Assembly: GCA_900708905.1 (NCBI GenBank)
Contig: CAADRB010000063.1
Location: 459,477 to 523,476 of the forward strand
Source: Hymenolepis diminuta
Taxonomy: Eukaryota > Platyhelminthes > Cestoda > Cyclophyllidea > Hymenolepididae
Direction: 5' to 3'
DNA length: 64,000 nucleotides
The translations under genes and the position numbers were made by a program. The notes beneath the pieces are model-generated. The model made no database searches. It was not told where the DNA came from and saw nothing but the letters and a program-made list of their open reading frames with translations. This document shows positions 1 through 12,240 of the stretch, piece by piece. Each line of letters starts with the position of its first letter. The first letter of the stretch is position 1.

Positions 1-903
1 ATATTTGAAATGACTTCTGATTAAATGTATGCCAAATATTTCTTATCACTAATTATTTTATTTTAATATATTTGATTTTATTGTGCTGAAAAATAAAATT
101 TTTAAACATAAGTAGGGGAAATGTGTACACGGAGCTGTAGCTGCAAATAAAGTTCTTGCCCAATCATAAAAGTAGTTTCATTAACTCACATTAATCAAAT
201 TAAAAGCACAAATGATAAATAACAAATACATTAACCTTGAAAGAGCAGAATATTCAAGGAGAATAGACGATTGCTTGAAAGTGAGCGGAAATTTTTAATG
301 ATTTAGAATATTTTAAACAAAATAAGTGAGGTTGAATTGGCTTGCAGTTTTAGTAATGATATATGATGCATAAATATAAATATTTAAGCATATTTATAAA
401 ATATTGTTCAAAATCAAAACTGATTTGCTTTTTGATTTTCTTTACATGATCTTCCTTCAGTGATGGCATTTTAATTGTTTAAAATACATTTCCAGATGTA
501 TTTATAAAATCCAGTTGATCTGGCTGCAATTTTTATTGCTTTGCATTTTCTTTTCTCTGAAGGAAATTCAAAGTTAGAATTCAAGTTGTTTAATTTAATG
601 TAAATTAATGGACTAAAAACTTTCCATATTTTTACACAAAATTTTCATTGCTAGAAAATTAAAATTAAATCCAGTAAAAAAAAATGGGGGGAGAGAAATT
701 TTTTACTGCTATAACAATTATTCTATTAGAAGCAAATATTGTCCAGTAATTTTTACTATCTTTCTCATATTAGAGTAATTAATTATTTTAAATTAATTTC
801 TAAGATCCTTAAGTCAAAATGGGACATATTTTATAATCGAAATCTTGTTTAATTAATGACGGATCAACAAAAATATACGAGACGCGGTACTTAATTTTAA
901 ACC
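1..903. other. A+T-rich non-coding stretch
   Basis: No gene is seen. The stretch is A+T-rich with many short poly-A/T runs and a G run near 690. Its last part (about 862-920) would be the 3' flank of the minus-strand gene that follows. That part contains an ATTAAA-type polyA signal variant on the minus strand (848-853) and a short segment resembling one near 22313-22360 (see findings). Confidence 0.5.
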
Positions 904-1668
904 TTATGATTGAACATTTATTAATTGCATTTTGCAACAATTATTTAAATAAGAAAAATAGTTCGTACTTTCAAATGCTTCTTCTTTTTGTCTGTAAGCT
1001 TCAGCTTCCTTCGCCTGACTACTGATGACTGATCCCCTTTGAATGGACCTTTGGAAGCTCAGATCCGATTCCGACTCTTGCATATCGCTAGAGTAGTATA
1101 AAGCAATATCTTTTCCAAGGTTTGAATGCACAGAACAGACTTGAAGGAACATGTGCGTTCTTTGAACACAAGATTTCAACTTATTGAAACGATCAAGTAT
1201 GTGTGTTGACTTGGATTTTTCATAAATGCGTTCTATATGCTCGATGACTTTCAAGATTTCTCGAAATTCGTTCACAAGTTCAGTATGTCGATCCCACGTG
1301 TCAAAGTATTCTATTTGTAAAGTTTCTTTCCGTTTGAGGCCAAGAATACTAGACAGCTGACCAAGCTTTGTTGAGAAGATATCTGAGCTTTCGTGGGATT
1401 TGAGCAAGGGAGAAATCGGAGGTGAAGGACCATCAGGAAGTTCTGAAGGTGGAGAAACACTACCCTCATAAGTGTGCCTTCGAATAGTCTTCCCACTTGG
1501 AGTTACTGACTGACGTCGGGAGGAGTACTCAAATTTATTAGAGTAATGACGAGCTGTTGACTTTGAGAACATATTTAACATAATGACCGAGTTAAGAAGA
1601 ACTAGGCAGATGATACATTTGTAATATTTATATGCCATTAAGGAAACCGCTTCATTGGCTAAAGGCAT
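904..1668 (-). CDS. Unrecognised 254-aa protein, or large exon of one
   Basis: This is the only frame in the window too long to be chance. It is open from a TAA near 1728 to the TAA at 904-906, and the first ATG ends at 1668. I do not recognise the family. Visible parts, numbered from that Met: a hydrophobic segment at about 18-34 behind K14 and K17, which could be a signal anchor; a Ser/Pro-rich linker at about 49-91 with four S/T-P dipeptides (T56, S72, S82, S86) and two basophilic kinase-like sites (RRQS 51-54, RRHT 63-66); a charged, probably helical or coiled-coil region at about 115-190 (EFREILKVIEHIERIYEK, 134-151); and a Ser-rich tail. Codon choice looks coding from about residue 36 to 233. 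The ends are more A+T-rich, so this may be one internal exon whose frame runs into intron on both sides; GAAA|GTACGA near residue 233 is a possible donor. Real coding sequence is likely; the exact ends are not. Confidence 0.62.
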   Translation of the reverse strand: MPLANEAVSLMAYKYYKCIICLVLLNSVIMLNMFSKSTARHYSNKFEYSSRRQSVTPSGKTIRRHTYEGSVSPPSELPDGPSPPISPLLKSHESSDIFSTKLGQLSSILGLKRKETLQIEYFDTWDRHTELVNEFREILKVIEHIERIYEKSKSTHILDRFNKLKSCVQRTHMFLQVCSVHSNLGKDIALYYSSDMQESESDLSFQRSIQRGSVISSQAKEAEAYRQKEEAFESTNYFSYLNNCCKMQLINVQS

Positions 1669-1689
1669 TTGCACGTAATTGGTCAATAG

Positions 1690-1738
1690 AGAGGATGAAC
1701 TTACTGGGGAAGGTTGCCAACTGCTTGAGTTATAAATA
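1690..1738 (-). promoter_or_regulatory. Possible TATA/initiator for the 904-1668 gene
   Basis: On the minus strand a TATTTATA element (1731-1738) lies about 35 bp before GTTCATCC (1693-1700), a plausible initiator. The first ATG follows about 30 bp later, giving a short leader. The same place also reads CCCA|GTAAGT, a good 5' splice site, so it could instead be an exon end. Weak evidence for either reading. Confidence 0.2.
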
Positions 1739-4310
1739 TTACAACAGGATTGGTAACTAAGATATAACTTAGTGATGCACCCTTGTGTTAAAGAAAACTG
1801 TGTGTATTAATATAAAAATATTAATTTGTTTGTTATTTTTTGGCCGTGCCCATATAGGTGTTGGCGACAGAAGATTGGATATTTCATTTAAATTGGACGC
1901 ATTAGTTTCCAATCAAAAATGTAATTTTGTATCAAAATCGTCCTCATTATAATACACTGAAATTTCAACTATCTAGGAACTTTTCACCTAATTTACTTCC
2001 TTAAACCCTCACTATTATTAAAATTGCCTTATAATTTGACTCCGCTTATATTGTGAAACGATCCGTACATTTTTCCCAGTTAATGAAAAGTAAATAATTA
2101 CATATAAAAGACAAAAATATACAATTTTAATATATAATAAGAGAAAGAAACCGATTTAAAATTTAGCTCTTCTCTACTATGTTAAGATAAAGTAAGCTGC
2201 TGAAGATTATGTAGGTCATTTTGCCGTCTTAATTTCCAGAGAAAATAAATCATAGTGACAAGTTCCACCATCAGAAACAAATTTCCTGTCAAATCTTACG
2301 GAGCACTGTAGAAAAGAATTCGCTTAGTTATCCAGGTAACGAATAAGGAAATTTGAATTTTGGAATGTGACCCACTTATTATCGTACAACTGGTATCCAA
2401 GCATCAACTGAAATGAATTCTTAGATAAGTTGATTCATTTGCACTCTCATAAATCAGACTTTTCGTTAACTTATTTAAGTTACTTCCTCATAATGAAAAT
2501 TATTATACATTTTCGATTTTCTCCAGATGATATAGTCTCTCGTAGCAAAAAGAAAAGTATTTTTACCAAGGTAGAGCTTAAAAGTATGGTGATAAAGGGA
2601 CTTAGGTGATTTGAAATTCGAATACATCAGGTTATCCACTTTTACATTATGATTAAAGCTCACTGGTCATGATTATTGTCATAAAGACTCAGTGTCTTCA
2701 GCTCCGTGATAATTAGAGTTTGCTAACTGACGGCGTTATTAAGGGAGGAGAACTATTAACTAGAATCACAGACCTTCTCAGACGGCCAATAACAGTTATA
2801 TTACATGGGCTAGAGAATTTTCAGGATTGCAGTTAGCTTAAGTTTAAATTTAGTTCTAATTTTTAGATATTTGTTTTAATAGACCATGTTAGTGTTGACT
2901 TTTCTTTACAAAATTATCTTTATCCTATTTCTTTATACAAAACTATTATTCTAGTTTTACTAATAATCTATCTAATGTAAATGGTTACAAAAGGTAATTC
3001 TGCATTCATTGTGGACGGACGTTATAGAAGCCCAGAATTAGGCATCTTCATCTTGATTCGAACAAGTCAAAATAAATAGTTACAATGGTATAAGAATCTC
3101 TGTTGAGAATCTCTGGATTAATACCAAACTATTTTAAACTATCTCGTAGCATTTAAGAACGGGACTATTTATCCAGTGCTACTCTTCCAGCAAACTAATC
3201 CTTATAAAGTGCCGGTAAAACATGGAAGACGATTGCAGGAAAGTAATAATCGGGACGTTTAATTACTGACAGAATACACATTGTGCAAATTGAAAATGTA
3301 AATTCATAGCTAACGGTATGAGAAAATAGATTAAGAAATCTGGTCAGTGTAATTTTGACTTTCTACCTCTCTTCTGTCCTGCTCGAAGAATATATGCCAT
3401 TTCATCTTCAAAAGATCCTCTAAAAAAAACTTTAATTTTGAGAATGATATTTTGATTTACGACATTTCATTCACTTTTTACTTTGTAGGACGTAATGTAA
3501 CCGGAAATCGATAATGGATATCACTGATAACCTGAAGGACTTAAGAAAAGTATCTATTCGATAATGCAAGACCAATGCATTTTTTTCAAAGAAAATTCAC
3601 ACACAGTTAGCAGCTTCAAACTTCCTCGTTTACGCTTGAATTAAAATTGGCGTTCTGGACTGTTTCGACCATGTGAACTCGGTCAAACAATAGACTTCCT
3701 TGACATCTTGATTGATTTGGCTTGGCCATAGCTTTGTTTGAAAATTATTTCTATTTCTCAGAAAAGATTTATGGTAGGTTATTTCAGAATGCTTTAAATA
3801 GGAGCCCAATGGTAAAGTCGTAGGATTCTGCTGAGCTAATCCTCCACTTGCCACGTCTCTGGCCTTACCTTTTTCTATTATTAAATTTAATATTTATTAC
3901 CTCCGTGTACTTTTTTAAAACCATTTCCACAAATTCGTTCATAAAGGGGTAGAGTAATCCAAAAGTGGCAAGTTGCTAATGGTAAAGGTGGAGGTCATGT
4001 AAGGACGATTTGAAGTTAATTGAATTTGGTTTCCCTCATACCTATGAATATTTTGCTGTTTTGAGGTAAAACATAATCTAAAATACTTTTCAAGGTAGCC
4101 AAACTGTTTTCCTTTCGTTTTCATTAAAAATATTACTTATTTAACGCACCAAATATAACCCTTTTGAATTAATTCATACAAATTAACGTTAACATACAGG
4201 GGGCGTAAGGTATCTGAGGGCACTTATATTTCTGTATTTTAAACCAATCCGATAATAATTAATGTATCTTTTTGCATCAAAAGACCTTCTGACAGCTACT
4301 ACTATAATTT
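1739..4310. other. Non-coding stretch, no gene seen
   Basis: A+T-rich DNA with only short open frames (at most about 75 codons, all within chance). No repeats or RNA genes recognised. The frames near 2475-2663 and 3630-3854 (minus) have no supporting signals. Confidence 0.45.
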
Positions 4311-5091
4311 ATGAAAAAAAGACACAGTGTAATAGTGTCTATAAAAACCGAACACAAGAATGTGGAAATTGTTAGATCTTTAAAAGGGGCCAGATCTTTC
4401 GTTTGGAAAGTTAGAAAGGAGCTCCTGAATGGAAAGGATGGAGATGAATTGGCCACCACAAGGAAGAGGAAACAAAGGCTTTGTCAACGCTCTGCTGACT
4501 CACTCAATGAACCTGAGTTTGTGAGAAGAGTGCATGGCATAATGGACGAAAATCCGAGGAAGTCAATGTACTTCAACTTGCGAAAGATCTTCAAGTGTCT
4601 GAAGGAACGATGAGGAAGGTTGTTCATCAGGACCATAGAAACAAATCTCACACTTTTCTCGTCTATTTTATGCCGACAAAACCAACTCAAGTGAATCATC
4701 TAATGCTTGTGCAGAAGGACTCTTAAACAAATTGAAGCGTGCAGAGGACTAGGAGTGTCTTTGTTTTTTTATGACCCAAAAACTTCCCGCAGGATGAAAA
4801 AGTCAATCAAAGAAATGGAAAGTGGCTATGTGTGAGCGGACCCCACTGAGGTACTTGCTTGCGCACGAAGTTTCCATCAATAGCAACGGTCATCGGTGTT
4901 GTTAGCAGGGAGGGAGGGGGATGGGGGGAAACATCATTATGACCCCTCTATTTTTTCCATTGGGACTTAGAGTCAATACAAATGTAGATGCCTACGTCCA
5001 GACCCTTCACATCATTGATTAGCCACCTTAGATAGACGGCGTGGCCAATGAAAGACCCTATGTTTTCCAACAAAACTCGCCTCCGTCCCAC
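4311..5091 (+). pseudogene. mariner transposase pseudogene
   Basis: In the family the protein binds the element's ends and cuts and pastes it using a DDE/D catalytic triad. Here the frame opens with an ATG at 4311 and runs 100 codons to a TGA at 4611-4613. It includes a stretch typical of the DNA-binding domain (VRRVHGIMDENPRKSM, about residues 68-83). A frameshift just after this moves the helix-turn-helix continuation (LAKDLQVSEGTMRKVVH) to the next frame. Further on are remnants of the first Asp motif (FFYD near 4765-4776) and of the segment after it, with several stops. The second catalytic motif region at 5047-5091 reads ERPYVFQQNSPPSH followed by TGA: the codon at 5074-5076 is AAC, so the usual Asp of QQDS is Asn. 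Frameshifts, stops and a lost catalytic residue together show a dead gene. Confidence 0.8.
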
Positions 5092-5113
5092 TGAGTTCTC
5101 AAAACCCCGTATG
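4311..5113 (+). mobile_element. Decayed mariner-family (Tc1/mariner) DNA transposon remnant
   Basis: The segment is more G+C-rich than its surroundings and carries, in shifted frames, most of a mariner transposase from the N-terminal helix-turn-helix to the second catalytic motif. The similarity stops at about 5113, so the 3' part, including the third catalytic Asp, is missing. No inverted terminal repeats or TA target duplications could be found, which fits an old 3'-truncated copy. It cannot move by itself. The resemblance to caligid copepod mariners is from my knowledge of the family, not from a search. Confidence 0.82.
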
Positions 5114-8100
5114 CAAATGTTCACATTTAGTGATATAGTACTCTTTGAAATCAATTTAAATATGCATATTTTGACTGAGAAATTCCTTAGATAACTTATG
5201 TATTTCAACAGAATTCCTACTTTGGAAGACTAAGTCTATGCACAATCTCTTCAATTATCATAATTTGTCAAAGTGAATGATTCTGTCATCTGGAAATTTA
5301 ATTTAGAGCTGCTTTCTCAAAATTATCTTCTGTCTGTAAAGATATTGCCTATTTACTATTCAAACATTGCTTCTTACTGAATTTGCATTGTATATCAGAT
5401 TTCGCTCCTAGTAACCAAGGAGAGTTACCTCCATTAATAGTTTATATTGCCTCTGTTTTCTATTACTTTTTTTTCTAAATAACCTAAAATACTAAGTAGC
5501 CGAAATCTACATTCAATCTCCCTAATTATTCCACTTGACACCGACCTCGAAGCAACCCTCGAAGCAGTACCCGTAATCATTCATAAAATGGTATTTTCCC
5601 CCATTTGTTTTCTGGGAGAGGGTTCTCCTATCTGGTTGTATAGTGGGTCAATTTAGTCTAGTCCCACGTGCCTACTGAAAATTTTGGTTTTATTGCACTT
5701 TTGTGTTTTGCACTTTAAATTGACTCATGCTTTGGTAAAAGGTTGAATATTTTATTTTCTAGCTATTTAGACCATTGGCTGTGACAAATTTGCCTTGGTT
5801 AATTTGCTGAATACTCAAGGTGTTCAGTTTACCTCACCTTTACTTACAGTTGAATTATGAAATACTAACCTTAACAAATATATATATCAGAATTGATGCA
5901 ATGAAGCCTAAAATGCATTAAAAATAGAACCAGAAAGAATCCAAAATTTGGCAAAGGATAAAAAATTTTATAGTTTTACTTTATTTCTAATTTCTAATTG
6001 TCTCCCCATTCATCATTACATCAAATTTCCCTTTGTTAAGATGTCTGACAACAATCAAAGGTGAAAATTTGTGCAAAATATGTACCAAGAAAGTGAATTA
6101 CAATGTAAAGATTAATTGAACATCAATTTATAGAAAAGAACTGCCAATTAATGTTGCATTTAGCAAGGAAAATTCAAAACATGTCCATATTTTATAATCC
6201 TTCTCTAATCTTACAGTCTATGAAGGATCACTTTTCAATCATATTTTTAGAAGACAGTATCTGAAAATCAGTTATACAACTTCCCAGTTAATTAATGCGG
6301 TATTAAATTGAAAACTTTTTTCTACTCCATCCGATATTTGGAGAATGGTGTATATCTTAACTTTGGTTACTGCTTATCGTCATTCTCATACACGGTTTTT
6401 TTTGAATGACACGTTGATATTAGTCAATGTGCAAATGATGTGACTTGAAACTACATGCCATCCAATTTGGTAATTGTCTGACTCGCTCACTCAATTATCT
6501 GCCCACTGATGTACAATTCTGTCACAATTCATAATTGTTAAAAATCACGAGATTTCTCCCTGAGTTTTCCAAGTCAAGATATAGTTTTTTATATAGTATA
6601 CCACTGCAAAAATAGCATTTCTAATAGCCGATTTATGCATATGAGAAGGTTACCTACTCAAATTTTTCAGAATTGAGATTGGGGAAAAAACCATAAAGTG
6701 TGTTCTTACCATCATTATTAGCCCTCTTATATAATGAATACTAAGCTTAATCGCCAAACAGTAAATCGAAATAAACAATAATTTTGTTACATGGTACTTA
6801 TCCTGAATATTTCATTTTTTTGTATTAGGAAAGTTTTCAGAGTCTAAGAAATGTGATATTTAGGAAAATCATTTTCCTTCCAGGACGGCGAAATCAAAGT
6901 TTTGTACTAAAACGTACATTCAGGTCCTGGCATTGGCTTGTCGGCAATCATTTCAACTTCAAGGAATTCTTCAAAATGCATTTAATCCTATTTCCATGGA
7001 AATATATTTCTAAAATCCATTTTAATTTAATTTCCTGAGAATATCAATGCAAGTGAAATGTATTCACGTCTATCTATTATGGTTGATGTGGTTATTTAGC
7101 CTGAGAATTTTCGTCGACAGTGACGTTTGGAGTCACATTTAACAACGTGTTGGGGTTACCTGGTGCCACGTACCGTCAGTGACCGAATACACACTTAAAT
7201 GATGCATGTAAAAACGGTAACACCATTTCAGTAGTCTAACTATGGATGATCTGAAGATTATCCGCATATAGTAATGTATATATGAACGCGAAAGTTGAAG
7301 AAAACATACGCTCTGACCTACATAAAAGACAAGGCGACGGAAAGGGTGAGCAAATGAGCCGTTACTTATGAAAAGTGATTATAAAATATTTGGAGAGAGC
7401 TATAATTAGACTAAAAGTACATTATATTTAACAACCTTTTCTGTTAATGAAGCTGTTCTAAAATTTTAGCGAATTTATGTAAAATGAAACTGATCATTTA
7501 AATTAGCGAAATATCCGTTGAATAAAACCAAAATAAGAAATCATTTTATCTGTTGCGTTTAAGAAATATATCCTTGTCCTGCAGCGGAGATCAGAACAAA
7601 CTTATGATTTAAAATAATAGAAACAATTACAGGCAATAAAACACATATTTCTTGTTTATTTTCCATTTAATGACATCTCTGGGTTATTTATGAAGACCTC
7701 GAGCATTTTCTAAACTCAGATTATAATAATTCTGGGATTTTCAAGAAATAATATTTTTTCTAAATTCTTTCAATTATTTTTATTCTTTCTCATTAAAATT
7801 AAACTACTGTTTGCACACTTTCCGTGAACTTATTAATGCTGATCTTAATTTTGTATTACTATTAGTAATTAAAATATCGCTCATTTTTGAGATACCTCTT
7901 TATCGAGAGATGTTTTGTATCAGTTTTATTTGAAAAAACTAAATTTGCAGGACGACTGATTCCTTAATATCTGCAGACAACCAAACGAAAATCGCACCAA
8001 ACATGAGGGAGGAATATTAAGTATCTTGTAAGTTGAAACCGTCTGAAAACTATCACGTGTTTTTCAACTTTGCTTGTATAGAATATCGAGATATCTACAA

Positions 8101-11100
8101 AAATACATACAGTTAATAATTACTCTTGCGGAACTCTCTGTGAAGTTTTAATGTCCAGTATTTCAGACTGTAAAATTAAATATGTTACGAGATCAGACTC
8201 TGTGGTCTACTTAGAAAACGAAGCGGAAAAATTTAAAGACAACACCAATAAAGGATAATCAAGCTAGTCAGCAGGTATGTGGTTCATCTACTCTGCTTCA
8301 GCTCAAGGCACTAGTGGCTACTTTAAGTGAGTTTTCAGGTATTCATTCCCTTTCTCAATTTAGTTCCCCTAAAGTAAGAGATTTCAGAGTCTCACCATTT
8401 CACTAGGTTAATTTCTACCTTCCATAAATAATCTCGTTGGTTTTCCAATAGCCACAGCTCTATAAGGATCCGAAGTGCCACTTAGTATATTTGCGGTGGC
8501 CTCTCAAATTAATAACATTTTTGTATTGCGTCTAAAATTTGTTGGAGATAATGTTCTAAAAACTCTTATTGTGTAAGAATCATCAGTAAAACCGCGTGGA
8601 ACAGATCTTCAGAACAGTTCATTTCTGTCCTATCCCAATAGGAAGTATCCAATTATGCTCCAATCTTCGGAACTGCGAGCAAATTAAATAAACATTTCAA
8701 CCTTTCCAGTAAGTAGTTCAGTACTGTGGACGATGCAGTCGGCAGCGGAAAGTGCTAGTCACGTGTTGCGACAGAGCATTGGAATCGAGGATGTTAGTGA
8801 CTTAATATAGCGGGTGACGTAAGAGCTGTCTCTAACTTGATACGACGAATTTCAATTCACTTTTCTCACCATTTTGTTAAGAGCTGCATGAGAAGTGAGA
8901 AAATTAGTATTATACAGACAATTTCCATAGCAGATTCTCGGCAGTAGCAATTGTGATTTCTGACACAAAGTGTTTTCAACTTTATCATTAAATGAATGCG
9001 CTATCACATAATTCATCTTGATAATGCCTAACAATTCATTTTTATTTTTCGTCATAGAAAATTTCAAGGTCATATTCGAGATGGGTGCAGTCGCCTTATT
9101 GGAATGGAATTGCCGTGTCACCAGTAAACTCTGCCAAGGACAACTCCCTCTATATATTAAAGGAATCATAATTATCGTTATTAACCTTATTCTTCTAAAT
9201 AGTTCCTAAGATAATTTTCATGGGTGACCCAGCTGTCATTAAAGTGAAACCATAAATCACCAACTTGAATGAGAACAATCAATTAAGTTATTTATCTGCT
9301 TTACAGCTTCCTCTCCATAATGGATTAAAAATTCGTTTCTCATTTTCCTAAATGCCACCATCTTTATCTCATAAATTTGCCCTTAGCAAGTTTTACTATT
9401 TTTTGCCATCCGCAGAACTCATTTCTGTGGTTTATTGAATAACTTCGAGCATTTCCTTTGGCCTTTTGTCAATGATAACGACCGTCGTTATTGTAGAACT
9501 TCAAGTGTTTTGAATACATTATACAGTTAGGGTGAATAAACTATAGTTTAGACCTCTGCTATGTTATAATTTAGTAAATTTTGTAGGTGCTGGACATCAT
9601 GGAAGAATCGATAATTTTGAAATTTGGCACTTGAAATATCCAATAATTAAATATTGGAAAACACAAATTCAAAAAATCAAATGAAGTAAGACTCTTTGAT
9701 ACCTTGGCTTTACTCAATGTTTTTTGATCTCCTCTCATTCCGACCAATCACTTATTTGCTTTCAGCTGCTTAAATAAGTAATGAATAAAGTCAAGGAGAC
9801 AAGTGTAGAAATTAATTTTTAATATTAATTTACTTTCAATTTCTAAAGTAAAAAATCGTTATATGATGTATGACTAGCTAGGAAGGCTTTTACAAGATCG
9901 AAATCTGTATAAAAATTCACGGTAAAATCTACTTTCTCTTAGAAGTAAAGACATGATAACATCTATTGATACTTATAAAAAACACTGAAAGACATGGCTT
10001 TGGCCCATAGAGCACCTGGTTTGGAATGGATAATCCTGTCCCATCTTTGTTTAGATTGAGAAATGTACTCTGGAGTTTTGCACTAAGTTGAATTTTAATC
10101 CGCCGGCATGATCTCCTAGCATAGGAATGATGTGATCTGAGAAAATGATCACTCCTGAGACTTCTTCAGCATATGTCCTTTAATTCTCCCATTGAGATTT
10201 ATCCTCTCTCAAAGTAAATTCTTCATCCAGGAAGTGCATTTTTCCCTTTTTACATACATCGTACATCACTTGTCAATGCCCTTGCCTCACTTTTTTCATT
10301 ATGTTCTCTACTTTTCACCAATGAACCTCTTCAATCACGACATTCCCATCTCTCAACATTAAAATATCAATATCGTGATAATCTGGAAAGATAATAAATT
10401 CCATTCCCCTGCTGTGCACTTCCAATGTATTCTTCGTTTTTTTTATTTGCAAACCATTTGGGGTTTCAGTGTCATTTCATCCTTATTATATTATATATTA
10501 GACCATATCATGCTGTTTTATAGAGAACATTCTCGTTTTGTGCTGGAAAGCAGAACAAAATTAACTTCCTTTGATGCAAAACAATAATAAACAGGTATTT
10601 TTTATGTTTCTTTTTGATTTTTTAATTTCTATTTCGCACAACGAGGAACATATGTTAGGTAAATATAGTGTAGTAAACATGTTTCAGATTAAGTAGAGTC
10701 CTTCTATTTCTTCCTCCTAAAACCCTGTCCTCTTTTTTTAAAATAAACTATCCTTAACTAACTTTTTAGATTGACTTCTCGTGATATAAAATTATAAAAT
10801 ATCTTTGCTTGACTACGTCCAATAATAACATTATATTCACAATATTTTTGGTTTCCGGACATTCATCATACATTTATCAAAATTGAATTACATTATATCA
10901 AACTAGGTTTGCATTATGAATAATCTGCAAAGGGTTTCATACAAATAACCATAAGTGGGGAATATTATTAACCCTCCTGTAGCTTAAAAACGTCAGCAAA
11001 TTATCACATGTCTGTGGGAATACTCTAGACACCCAAAAGAATGTTGCAGATAGTTAGTTTTTGCATTTATGGGATGAGACAGGAATCTGTTTTATGCTAA

Positions 11101-12120
11101 TCTTGCAGACTACAAAATCGGGGTTGCCCGATCAGACTTTTCGTCCTAAATTGAAGACAAGCCAAGACAATATTTTTAAATTTTAGAATTTAGTCTAGAT
11201 AGTATTTGGGTATGCCGCTCTGCAGCTGACTCACTGAATATTATTAGCGTCCAACAAGCATTGATAATTTTCATGGTCACTGGATTGAAAATATCTTCGT
11301 TATGGATGGTCCGTTTCAAATTATTAGAGTAAATTCGTTCTTTATTAATAAAACGATCTTTAAATTTCCCACCTTTGACCATTCTCTAATCTATGATCAA
11401 CCTCTGGTCAAGATGAAACGATTAAACTAGGGCTCTCACTGGCTAAGTTATATAATTGAATTGTAGGTCATCTGTTTGTTCACTCGACATATGGCAGTCC
11501 TGTAAAGTTGAATTAATTACTAGAATTGCGTCTACACACACACCGCTGTAGAATAATTTGTCTAATGTGAAGAGGACGCGGCTACAAGTTAAAACGTAGT
11601 TGCCTTGTCAATGGTACAGACGTCAGAGCCAACTTCCCTTGACCCTATGTTTATCATTCTCTATAATTCCAACTATTTACCTTATATCCCTGATTGGACG
11701 TTCTGATCTCAATGATGCATCAAATTATTTGAATGCTTATCTTGAACGAACTTTGAAAAATAGGGTTAGGTGAGCTGTAATTTATTACCTACTTATCTGA
11801 GTTTTCGGGTATTTTATTTCTTCGCATTCCAATCTTTATAATCCATTTAATCTTTCTTTATGGACTGAATCTAGCGATTTTGTTTCAACGAAACGTTTAG
11901 ACACATTTGAATTAACTAACATTGAGCATTCTTTTTGACTGTTACTACAATTTAGCTTTTCGTTTTGCATGTAACACCCAGAATTAATTTCTTTTAGAGA
12001 CAATCGTTAAATAAAGCTGTGATTGGGGATATAAATAATTTCCTTACAGATTAATATTATAAATATGTGCTAACGTGTGGGTTTTACCAATTGGTAACAA
12101 AATAGCAGCAAACAAAAGAC
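5114..12120. other. Gene-free A+T-rich stretch
   Basis: I see no supportable gene. Open frames at 8852-9169 (minus) and 9018-9209 (plus) overlap on opposite strands and are within chance length. Small patches of higher G+C occur at 7110-7200 and 11520-11640 without a clear frame. No RNA gene, array or long repeat was recognised. Confidence 0.4.
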
Positions 12121-12234
12121 ATGATGGAGAGGATAGATGTGGTTATGCCTTTGCTTATAACTTTTCTCGAGCAGTATTTCAGTTATCTTTCCTCTTCTCT
12201 ATATTGCTGTTATAAATCCATCTTATTTTATAAA
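12121..12234 (+). CDS. Weak candidate first coding exon
   Basis: Two tandem ATG codons open a 38-codon frame (MMERIDVVMPLL...SILFYK) that ends exactly at AAA|GTGAGT, a consensus 5' splice site at 12235. The peptide is hydrophobic and could be a signal or membrane segment. The frame also runs on past the donor to a TAG at 12307-12309. The length is well within chance, so only the position of the donor supports it. Confidence 0.13.
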
Positions 12235-12240
12235 GTGAGT

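Noticed and set aside
12084..12097. 14-bp perfect palindrome ttaccaattggtaa
   Set aside because: Several palindromes of this length are expected by chance in the window.
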